A DNA stretch of 64,000 nt, taken from positions 19,789-83,788 of the forward strand of contig DWZP01000006.1 in NCBI GenBank assembly GCA_019117495.1. The letters run 5' to 3'. A program made the translations under genes and the position numbers. Of this stretch, positions 57,801 through 64,000 are shown one piece after another. Each line of letters starts with the position of its first letter. Positions within the stretch are counted from its first letter, which is position 1. This DNA is from Fusicatenibacter_A intestinipullorum (GTDB lineage: Bacteria > Bacillota > Negativicutes > Acidaminococcales > Acidaminococcaceae). Under the pieces are notes generated by a model, which was not told the DNA's origin, ran no database searches, and saw nothing but the letters and a program-made list of their open reading frames with translations.

Positions 57801-60800
57801 TAATACGGCTAATGATAGAGATAACTCGAATAAAGCAATTGCTTTCGATAAAAAAGATGATATTGATGAATACCAATATGGTGAAGGCGAAAACCATCAT
57901 TCTTTGACATTTACGAAGCAGTCCGGCGGAGATGTTAATGGTAACAATGATAATAACTGGCGTATTTATGATGGCAATACTCCTATTTTAAATGCTTTCT
58001 TGCCTAATACCGAAGATTATTTTTATGATAAAAATCTTTCTACAGAAGGCATTACTTCCATTCAGTACGGATCGGCTTATGACCCGTTACTGACAATTAT
58101 TAAAGCCAATGGTAATAAGGCTGATTTAACTTATAATTGGTCTGATTTGGGCATCAGCAATGCGGCAGGTCTTGTTGTTTATGGTGCGGGTTTAACTCTT
58201 AATAAAGTTAATACCAGTGGCGGCAGTGGTTATTTTGGCGGTACTATTTATGCAGATGGCGCGCTTAACCTTAATGGCGGTGTTAATGATATTGGGCTTG
58301 GCAGCGCAGCCGATATTTATGGTTCTGCCGTTAATATTACAACGGGTGGCAAAGTAACCATTTATGGCGATGTAACAGCAACAGGCAATGGCACAATGCC
58401 AGAAAATTATCCTGATACTGATGGTAGTGGCAGTATAACAATTACAGCCAGTGATGTTGATGTATATGGTACTTTAACTTCAGCAAGTAATACTCAAGGC
58501 GCAAAAGTAAAAATACCCGGTATTGAAGATAGTGCTGTGACTTGGACTCCTGGCGATATTAATAATCCGTATGCTTCTATGGCTGATATTGCCGACCGTT
58601 TTGCACATACTACCGGCGCTTCTGCTGTTGATGGCAATATTACCATTACTGCAAATGGAACACCGGCTGATGTTGATGGCGATGGAAAAATAGAAGCTGA
58701 TGAAGTAATTGGTGGCAACGTTAACCTGTATTTTGGCAACAAAGAACAGGGGCTTATTACAACCGGAGGCGATTTAACTGTAACCGGCACGGGCGATGTT
58801 TATGTTGACAGCGACCTTGACATCGGCGGCGATATGACTCTTACCAGTACTGGTGCAGATAGTGAAGTATTGCTTACACTTACTAATATCGGCAAAGTGC
58901 AGGCAAACCGTTTTAACGCCATTATAGAAAACGCAATTAACGGCATTGAAATTACGAGAAATAATGAGCAGATATTAACTGATGCTATTTTAAATGCTGT
59001 TAATAAGGCTGGAACAGAGCATACTTTTACAGGTACACAAGCAGGTTATATTGTTGATGCTTTAATTGCTAGTGTTGTTACTGATAAACATAGTAAAGTA
59101 GAAGCAATTAATGAACTGAATAATGATATTGCTGTTGAGTACATGCATGACTTTATGCACAGTTTTGACAAAGACACTGCTAATTATATTGCTCTTAATG
59201 CTGCATCTGGCGATGCAAAACTTACTGTTGATATGTGGGTTGAAGATGTAAATGGTAGTAAATTTGATTTTACCAAGTATGATTCTAACTTTACAGGCAC
59301 AGGAGATGGACATAAATTTATTAATGAACTTGAAAATTTAAATTTTTATGTTAATGATGATCCGGCTTATAATCAGAATGCTCAAAATGCAGATGCTTCT
59401 AAATATGTTTATGTAGAAGTAAGTACCGGTGAACAGTTAAAAGCAATTCAAAATGCAGGCAGTGAAGCGCTTGGATATAATTATGCGCTTATGGGCGACA
59501 TTAATGCCAGTGACGTGGAAGATTATGTTGCTATCGGTACAGGTGACGCTAATGGTTTTACCGGCACTTTTGACGGGCGCGGAAACCGCATTATTGGTCT
59601 TGATACAACGAAAGATAGCAAGGGCGGAAATAGCAATACTTTAACTAACGCAGGTATTTTCAGTACTGTCGGCGAAGGCGGCGTTGTTAAAGACGTTAAC
59701 ATTTACAGCGGCACATTTACCGGTACAACAACTGCCGGTGCTGTTGCAGGCGTAAACAACGGACGCATTGAAGGCATTGTAACCTTTGGCAACACTGTAA
59801 CCGTTACGGGAGATAATAGCAATGTAAGCAATGCAGGCGGCATTGTTGGTGTTAATAACAGCGGCACATTTGAAAATAATGCAAATGATGGCGAATTAAC
59901 TGGCGGTATTTACGATGTTGAAAGCACCGGCAGTGTTATTGCAGGCAGTTCTACTGCTGTTGCAGGTGGTTTGGTTGGTACAAATGATGGCGGCCTTGCC
60001 AACAGCTTTAGCGACAGCGCAGTAACAGTAGGTACAAATGTTACTGGTGGTACAAGTGCTGGTCTTGGCGGCGTAGTTGGCGTTAATACCGAAAAGGGCA
60101 ACGTGCAATATGTGGATAGCCTTGGCGTTACCAACGGCGGTGCGACCGGCAGCAGTAATATTGGCGGCATCATCGGTACAAACAACGGCAATATGTACAG
60201 TGGTTATAACGAAAGTATTGTCAGCGGCAAGGATAATGTCGGCGGTATTATTGGTGAAAATAATATTGATGCAGAAGTAAGCAACATCGTTAATGCTACA
60301 AGTGTTACTGGCGAAGATAAAACTCCTACACAAGACGATGATGATATTAGCAAATACGTTGGTGGGCTTGTTGGTACAAACAGCGGCAGCGTAACCAACG
60401 GACGCAATAACGGTACTATTACCGGTACTAATTATGTCGGCGGTATGGTTGGCAGCAATGAAGCTGATGCAACTTTGAAAAATCTTGTTAATGACAGCTC
60501 GGCGTCCATTACTGGCGAACAATATGTCGGTGGTATTGCAGGAGATAATGCAGGAACTATAACTACTGGTAATGAAGAAACGGACGAAACCGTTAACCTT
60601 ATTAACCGCGGCACAATTACCGGGCAGCAGTATGTTGGCGGTGTTGCAGGCAGCAACAGCGGCATTATTACCAATGCCAACAATGATGTTGAACTTAATG
60701 TTAAAGATGGTACTGCTGATGCTAAATTCTTTGGCGGCATTGCCGGTGTAAATACAGGTACTATTAATAATGCTACCAATACGGCAGATGTAAATGCTGA

Positions 60801-62286
60801 TGGCGCAGCTTATGTCGGTGGCATTGTAGGTGAAAACAACGGTATTTTAAAAGATATGGCAGGCAACAGCGGTAATGTAACTGGTGGCAAATTTGTAGGT
60901 GGTGTTGCTGGGCTGAATACAAATAATAAGCCTTTAGATGGTGTTGAAGCTTCCAACACAGGTACTGTGTTTGCAACTGGTGGCGGTGCAGGCGGTATTT
61001 TTGCAGTAAATAATGCTAATATTACTAATTCCAAACTTACAAATAACGGTACAGTTATAGGCAATGGCGGTAATGGAACCGGTGGTATTTTTGGTGTTAA
61101 TACAGGCAATATAAGTACATCCAGCCTTATAAACGAAGTTGACGGGCAGGTTATTGGTACAAATAATGTCGGCGGCTTAATCGGCAAGAATACAGGTACT
61201 ATTATCGGCGGCCGTGACGACGCTGACAGTTATTACAAATACAAGATTTACAACAATGGTGTTATTAATGTCGGTACTTATAAAGACGAAAATGGCGATG
61301 GTAAATATGTATTCTATGAGCAGAATGGCAATAACATCGGCGGCCTTATTGGTAACAATACAACCGAAAACGGTAAAACCGGCAGCTTAACCGCAGGCTA
61401 CAACACCGGTGCAATCAATGCAAGCGGCAGTACAAATGTCGGCGGCATTGCAGGCAGCAACAGCGGTAAAATCGACCAGGTATTTAACACTGTAATGGTT
61501 AAACCTGAAGATAAAAATAATGGGCAGAAAGAAGCTATTACCGGTGGCTCCTACGTTGGCGGCTTGGTTGGCAATAACAGCGGTACATTAAGCAATGCCT
61601 ATAACACAACAAGTAAAGTTAACGGCAACGCAGATTCTACTGGTAACCTCGTTGGCACAAACAGCGGTACCGTACAATATGTTTATGGTGTTGCTAAGGA
61701 TTTAATTGGCAGTGGCATAGGCAGCATTGAAAATTATCATGTAATTGATGGTTCTGACAAGTGGCTGCAAGAAGGTACTTATGCCGGCTTTACATTTGGC
61801 GCAAAAGGCTGGAAGATTTATGACGGTTCAACCTTGCCGATGTTAAGCGTATTCTTAACCAAAGTAACGGTTGTAGACCAGCACCTTGTAGACCAATATT
61901 TCAGCGCTAAACATTATGGCGAGTTCCATCAGATTACTGCGGATGACATTAAAGCGCTTATTGCTATCGGCGCAATTTCCGCACCGGATGGTTTTGGCGC
62001 ATTTAATAACAACAACAGCTTAATTCAGGGTGTAGGCGATGACGCTATGGCAAATTCCGGCAACTGGTTGTATTCCGATCAGATTGCAGACAGTTTTGTA
62101 AACGGTATTTTTAACCCCAATAACCTTGGTTATGATATAAGCCTTGTATATTCGCCGTTTGAGCTGGATAATGACCCGTCTTCACGCTGGAACTACCTCT
62201 TTAACGATGCTCCGTTCGACCGCAATAAAGACTTCCGTGAACGCAAAGCAGAAGTAAACTTTGTAGACGGCGGCATGGAGATTTAA
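54811..62286 (+). CDS. giant two-partner secreted adhesin with GLUG-like repeats (TpsA)
   Basis: 2,491 aa. Extended signal peptide (residues 1-30), then the TPS secretion domain with VITWKDFNVGGSATVNFW and NGNIFIVNPAGVQIGNSAQ (NPAG at 125-128) that docks in the TpsB barrel. The body has two arrays of N-x-VGGIVG / GLVG type (GLUG-like) beta-helical repeats, residues about 330-990 (bases 55.8-57.8 kb) and about 1600-2290 (59.6-61.7 kb), separated by a non-repeat region, and a distinct 180-residue C-terminal region (SAKHYGEFHQITADDIKALI). AT-rich and repeat-rich compared with flanking genes. Probably a surface fibre for adhesion. SD ACGGAGGG. Confidence 0.9.
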   Translation: MNSKKNLKRNLLICLLAGSAVMYTLPLYAATSVIGNGTLPSGGHFVTGGADNNIVIGNNGLQMDITQSGNNAVITWKDFNVGGSATVNFWGPENHNTLNYVNGGNMSQIYGTINANNNGNIFIVNPAGVQIGNSAQINVGSLYVSNKYLNEDKLGAFAGTITPEMINATKTADAALMSLGNINASKVTFEGDGRIVIDSERLKDVAGTEKLTADKIFINTKDENNLVIGYDGYDENNGGSYNTASSTIAIATVNSNGFAQNKGYMWVEDVEQLQDIGESSDTLKGNYALRNSIDGTQANDFTSIGNDTTAFTGKFDGIDYNIFNLNINGENNVGLFGKTDGATISNVTLVGGSITGKDNVGAIVGSANNTTLTNVVNSAAVSGNSNVGGIVGSADDSAIKDAINTGTINGSGYNVGGLIGNLQNSKLDTTKEVEKGLIGNSYNLGDVSGNGYNVGGLVGSASNSTIGDGTNLVYNRMDVTGAYNVGGIVGNMVGSTVQNAENSGTVLASGSVQEDYIFHSDYAVNDYNKHDINGNAGNGYGRQFVDVANVGGIAGTSSGNSIITDVLNTGDVSSSKVEGQEYYAAGNVGGIVGKAVDTNISNATNKENEVRGAHNVGGIAGYFGGNGIIKTGINDGGDIMATGARNGTNFVTEIIRSGANATEEFTVGNIGGVVGYMFGDNVYIDGGANRGTVHTDEPADPADVKDWQKAANVGGIVGKIDRASTKNINDNNVTEAAVSNSYNTGDVLGYTGIGGIAGMMYNGEIAKSYNLGYLRSTRQSQVGGSGKVIDALNMGGIVGDTTEESNAKVYLYDVYNKGQIGDKEFKYFGRHIGGIVGRLSGTVEKAYNTGAIYNGYNVVGGIVGWMHEGSVNNVFNTGNITVYNQNNVEGQIGGIVGAAHNTIGDINISNAYNLGTIRGFKGNGTAVSLGGILGFILAEGRHSVNISNVYTTGNLYADDDNLYSIYGANGIGKYTINNAYYIKPQDGLEFTNLNNPNNTANDRDNSNKAIAFDKKDDIDEYQYGEGENHHSLTFTKQSGGDVNGNNDNNWRIYDGNTPILNAFLPNTEDYFYDKNLSTEGITSIQYGSAYDPLLTIIKANGNKADLTYNWSDLGISNAAGLVVYGAGLTLNKVNTSGGSGYFGGTIYADGALNLNGGVNDIGLGSAADIYGSAVNITTGGKVTIYGDVTATGNGTMPENYPDTDGSGSITITASDVDVYGTLTSASNTQGAKVKIPGIEDSAVTWTPGDINNPYASMADIADRFAHTTGASAVDGNITITANGTPADVDGDGKIEADEVIGGNVNLYFGNKEQGLITTGGDLTVTGTGDVYVDSDLDIGGDMTLTSTGADSEVLLTLTNIGKVQANRFNAIIENAINGIEITRNNEQILTDAILNAVNKAGTEHTFTGTQAGYIVDALIASVVTDKHSKVEAINELNNDIAVEYMHDFMHSFDKDTANYIALNAASGDAKLTVDMWVEDVNGSKFDFTKYDSNFTGTGDGHKFINELENLNFYVNDDPAYNQNAQNADASKYVYVEVSTGEQLKAIQNAGSEALGYNYALMGDINASDVEDYVAIGTGDANGFTGTFDGRGNRIIGLDTTKDSKGGNSNTLTNAGIFSTVGEGGVVKDVNIYSGTFTGTTTAGAVAGVNNGRIEGIVTFGNTVTVTGDNSNVSNAGGIVGVNNSGTFENNANDGELTGGIYDVESTGSVIAGSSTAVAGGLVGTNDGGLANSFSDSAVTVGTNVTGGTSAGLGGVVGVNTEKGNVQYVDSLGVTNGGATGSSNIGGIIGTNNGNMYSGYNESIVSGKDNVGGIIGENNIDAEVSNIVNATSVTGEDKTPTQDDDDISKYVGGLVGTNSGSVTNGRNNGTITGTNYVGGMVGSNEADATLKNLVNDSSASITGEQYVGGIAGDNAGTITTGNEETDETVNLINRGTITGQQYVGGVAGSNSGIITNANNDVELNVKDGTADAKFFGGIAGVNTGTINNATNTADVNADGAAYVGGIVGENNGILKDMAGNSGNVTGGKFVGGVAGLNTNNKPLDGVEASNTGTVFATGGGAGGIFAVNNANITNSKLTNNGTVIGNGGNGTGGIFGVNTGNISTSSLINEVDGQVIGTNNVGGLIGKNTGTIIGGRDDADSYYKYKIYNNGVINVGTYKDENGDGKYVFYEQNGNNIGGLIGNNTTENGKTGSLTAGYNTGAINASGSTNVGGIAGSNSGKIDQVFNTVMVKPEDKNNGQKEAITGGSYVGGLVGNNSGTLSNAYNTTSKVNGNADSTGNLVGTNSGTVQYVYGVAKDLIGSGIGSIENYHVIDGSDKWLQEGTYAGFTFGAKGWKIYDGSTLPMLSVFLTKVTVVDQHLVDQYFSAKHYGEFHQITADDIKALIAIGAISAPDGFGAFNNNNSLIQGVGDDAMANSGNWLYSDQIADSFVNGIFNPNNLGYDISLVYSPFELDNDPSSRWNYLFNDAPFDRNKDFRERKAEVNFVDGGMEI

Positions 62287-62373
62287 CGTGAGCAATTTCT
62301 GCGGCTGAAATTTTGGCAAAGTAAGTTGTGTAAAGGAAGAAAGAACAAGTAAATTTACAACTGAATAATACAA

Positions 62374-62404
62374 AACAGCCCATGGAATTTCCGTGGGCTG
62401 TTTA
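62374..62404. terminator. bidirectional terminator between tpsA and the KilA-N gene
   Basis: 14-bp stem AAACAGCCCATGGA (62374-62387) / TCCGTGGGCTGTTT (62391-62404), one G-U pair, suitable for both converging genes. Confidence 0.8.
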
Positions 62405-62453
62405 CGTTTTAAGAAAAATTAGAAGTTTAATGATTTTCTGTGTAATATTGATT

Positions 62454-63299
62454 TTATTTTTGCAGCTTTTTCAAATTATCTATGCTTTTAAGAGAAGCTT
62501 TCCATAATGATTGTAATTGAAAAATTGCAATTTGGTTTAGTTTAAATAAACGTTCTGATTGAGAAAGCCCTTCCCTTATAAAAACTGCGTTCATGCTTTC
62601 AAGGTTCGATAATACTATTAATTGTTCAATAGTTGCAGTGTCACGAATATTGCCTTTTGCTTCAGGGTGCATTTTATGCCATGCTTTAGCAGTAATTCCA
62701 AAAAGTGCGACATTAATAACATCGGCTTCGCTGGCATAAGTATAAGAAATTTGAGCGTTTGTAAGTGTTGGCAGTATTAAGTTTTCTTTGATGGCATCTG
62801 TATGTATTTTGTAATTGGATTTTGCTATTTCTCGTTTAACGTTCCATTCAATTGCTTTGGCATGGCTTTCATCAGATTTTAAACGCTGGTAATCTTTAAT
62901 AATATACAGTTTAAATTCAGGGGAAATCCAGGAAGCAAATTCAAAGGCAATATCTGTATGGGCATAGGTGCCGCCATAGCGCCCTGATTTAGAAATGATG
63001 CCAATGGCATTTGTACGGTCAATCCATTTTTGTGGTGGCAGAACAAATGAATTAGTTCCGGCCTCTTGTTTAAACTGGTCGAATTCGACCAGTTTAAAAT
63101 TAGGGTTATTTAATTTTTCCCATAATCCTAAAAATTCTATTGTACTTCTTGAGCGCATCCAGTTTTTTATTACATCTGCCGGAAATTCAGGATTACGTTT
63201 TTTCGCAATATCAGTTAATGAAATATAATCGGATTCGTCGGTACTGCTGACGCGTATTTCGATTCCGTTAGCATTTATAGTACTTTTTACAATTGCCAT
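62454..63299 (-). CDS. KilA-N domain protein, phage-like
   Basis: 281 aa. The N-terminal part has a KilA-N domain (YISLTDIAKKRNPEFPADVIKNWMRSRSTIEFLGLWEKLNNPNF, then SGRYGGTYAHTDIAFEFASWISPEFKLYIIKDYQRLK), a DNA-binding fold of phage antirepressors. The C-terminal part is helical and may contact a partner. No other phage genes are visible, so it may be a remnant or a domesticated regulator. ATG 63299 with AGAGAGGTAAC upstream. An operator-like palindrome lies 62 bases ahead of the start. Confidence 0.88.
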   Translation of the reverse strand: MAIVKSTINANGIEIRVSSTDESDYISLTDIAKKRNPEFPADVIKNWMRSRSTIEFLGLWEKLNNPNFKLVEFDQFKQEAGTNSFVLPPQKWIDRTNAIGIISKSGRYGGTYAHTDIAFEFASWISPEFKLYIIKDYQRLKSDESHAKAIEWNVKREIAKSNYKIHTDAIKENLILPTLTNAQISYTYASEADVINVALFGITAKAWHKMHPEAKGNIRDTATIEQLIVLSNLESMNAVFIREGLSQSERLFKLNQIAIFQLQSLWKASLKSIDNLKKLQK

Positions 63300-63360
63300 A
63301 ATAATGTTACCTCTCTGTTTTAAATAAAATTTTTAGTGCAAAAATAATTTGCTTTCAGCT

Positions 63361-63377
63361 GGTGACAAAATGTCACC
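63361..63377. promoter_or_regulatory. operator-like palindrome GGTGACA-AAA-TGTCACC
   Basis: Perfect 7-3-7 inverted repeat upstream of the KilA-N gene, resembling a repressor site. Confidence 0.5.
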
Positions 63378-63397
63378 GATTGCTTTCCTTATCATAA

Positions 63398-63432
63398 ATA
63401 AGCAGTTTGCAAAGGTTGTTTACAAACTGCTT
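63398..63432. terminator. hairpin between the small gene and the KilA-N gene
   Basis: 11-bp perfect stem TAAGCAGTTTG (63398-63408) / CAAACTGCTTA (63422-63432). It follows the stop of the 63451 gene on the minus strand and has only a weak T-tail. Confidence 0.45.
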
Positions 63433-63450
63433 AAGGAGTGTTTTATCAAA

Positions 63451-63684
63451 TTAATATGACCTGTTTCCAAGCTCCGGATGGCGCCCCGGTGAAAGGTGCA
63501 GGCGTTTGGCAAGTTCCACCGCTGCTTCAAGCGGCAGGTCGCCGGCGCGCTCACCGTTTTTTTCAAATACGCAGTGCGGGTCTTCGCTGCCAACTTCGCC
63601 GCCGGGCAGGTAAATGTATTCTCTGTTGTCGTTGTCGGCAAGTATAATGCCTGCAAGTAACTGTTCCGCTAAAATTTTGCTCAT
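63451..63684 (-). CDS. small hypothetical protein
   Basis: 77 aa, starting MSKILAEQLLAGIILADNDNREYIYLPGGEVGSEDPHC. I recognise no family. AAGGAGC lies upstream of the ATG, and it follows the CorA gene at close spacing, so it is probably cotranscribed with it. No signal or membrane segment. Confidence 0.6.
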   Translation of the reverse strand: MSKILAEQLLAGIILADNDNREYIYLPGGEVGSEDPHCVFEKNGERAGDLPLEAAVELAKRLHLSPGRHPELGNRSY

Positions 63685-63693
63685 TGCTGCTCC

Positions 63694-64000
63694 TTAAAAC
63701 ATGCGGCGCTTCCACAGCCAGTAGCCGGTAACACCGGCAACCAGAAGCGAGGTGCCGCCTATTACAAGAAATCCGTACGGGCTGTCAGAAAGCGGTACGG
63801 GTACGTTCATGCCCCATAAACCGCCGATGGTAGTTGGTATGGCCAGTATAATCGTTACGGATGCCAAAAACTTCATTACAAGGTTCAGGTTGTTGCTGAT
63901 GATGGAGGCGAACACTTCCATCATGCTGTTTAAAATGTGGCTGTACATTTCAACCATTTCAATAGCCTGCTTGTATTCGATGATAACGTCCTCCAGCAAA
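63694..64000 (-). CDS. corA: CorA-type magnesium/divalent metal transporter, C-terminal part (5' end outside window)
   Basis: The window shows the last 102 residues: the end of the cytoplasmic helix, then two membrane helices with the selectivity loop GGLWGMNVPVPLSD, whose GMN motif is the CorA signature. The tail WLWKRRMF is the usual basic C-terminus. The rest of the protein lies beyond base 64000. Confidence 0.93.
   Translation of the reverse strand, partial: LLEDVIIEYKQAIEMVEMYSHILNSMMEVFASIISNNLNLVMKFLASVTIILAIPTTIGGLWGMNVPVPLSDSPYGFLVIGGTSLLVAGVTGYWLWKRRMF

Noticed and set aside
55800..61700. Regular repeats inside tpsA, considered as a CRISPR-like array
   Set aside because: The repeats are in frame, degenerate and encode GLUG-like beta-helical protein repeats; there are no identical direct repeats with unique spacers.

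Overview
The window reads as a chromosome segment of a diderm Firmicute (Negativicutes; an Acidaminococcaceae-like anaerobe is my best guess, genus not determined). The gene content is Firmicute-like: a BirA-controlled bioY/thiolase/AMP-ligase operon, SpoVB-type flippase, class 2 UvrA, and a par/Fst-type toxin-antitoxin locus. It also carries an outer-membrane two-partner secretion system, which needs an outer membrane. Most genes have moderate GC and AGGAGG-type ribosome sites. There are no rRNA, tRNA or CRISPR features.

Layout. 0-2.5 kb: end of a leucine operon (leuC', leuD, leuB). 2.6-3.1 kb: a Gdx guanidinium exporter behind a perfect extended -10 promoter and a terminator-like leader, a candidate guanidine riboswitch. 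3.3-8.3 kb: a ferric-type ABC importer with one lipoprotein, one fused permease and, unusually, two different ATPases. 8.4-12.2 kb: pyruvate carboxylase (minus strand), with a TGTATACA-core palindrome like one upstream of the importer, and a minute promoter-ORF-terminator unit. 12.2-14.1 kb: an AT-rich island of three unrecognised genes, one behind a leader that can form two kissing hairpins. 14.2-16.4 kb: Fic protein and MATE exporter. 16.5-20.0 kb: biotin-linked operon (MaoC-like, bioY, thiolase, AMP-ligase) under a consensus promoter overlapped by a BirA box. 20.0-24.3 kb: ogt, class 2 uvrA and an orphan BMP-family lipoprotein (minus strand). 24.4-28.8 kb: flippase, M23 peptidase, small secreted protein, Tat-exported HD-domain protein.

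28.8-29.2 kb holds the main discovery: a complete type I toxin-antitoxin locus of the par/Fst kind. A 34-codon membrane peptide lies on the minus strand with a perfect SD. A convergent antisense RNA of about 62 nt repeats the toxin's start region, and the two terminator loops are perfectly complementary.

29.2-35.9 kb: tetrapyrrole operon (precorrin-2 dehydrogenase, hemA, hemC, fused cobA/hemD, hemB, hemL; minus strand), covering glutamyl-tRNA to uroporphyrinogen III and on to sirohydrochlorin/precorrin-2. 36.0-37.4 kb: a DUF1847 protein and a ~650-bp non-coding inverted-repeat element. 37.6-41.4 kb: a DhaL-DhaK-LsrF-VOC-SorC operon, probably a ketose or AI-2-like catabolic route. 41.7-46.3 kb: a TrpXYZ-like ABC importer with two tandem lipoproteins, then a NagD-like HAD phosphatase. 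46.4-52.8 kb: DUF190 protein, FAD oxidoreductase, a nucleoside-type ABC importer lacking its binding protein (probably supplied by the BMP lipoprotein at 23-24 kb), and two universal stress proteins. 53.1-62.3 kb: two-partner secretion pair, a TpsB barrel and a 2,491-residue TpsA adhesin with GLUG-like repeats. 62.4-64 kb: KilA-N protein with an operator-like palindrome, a small protein and the C-terminus of CorA.
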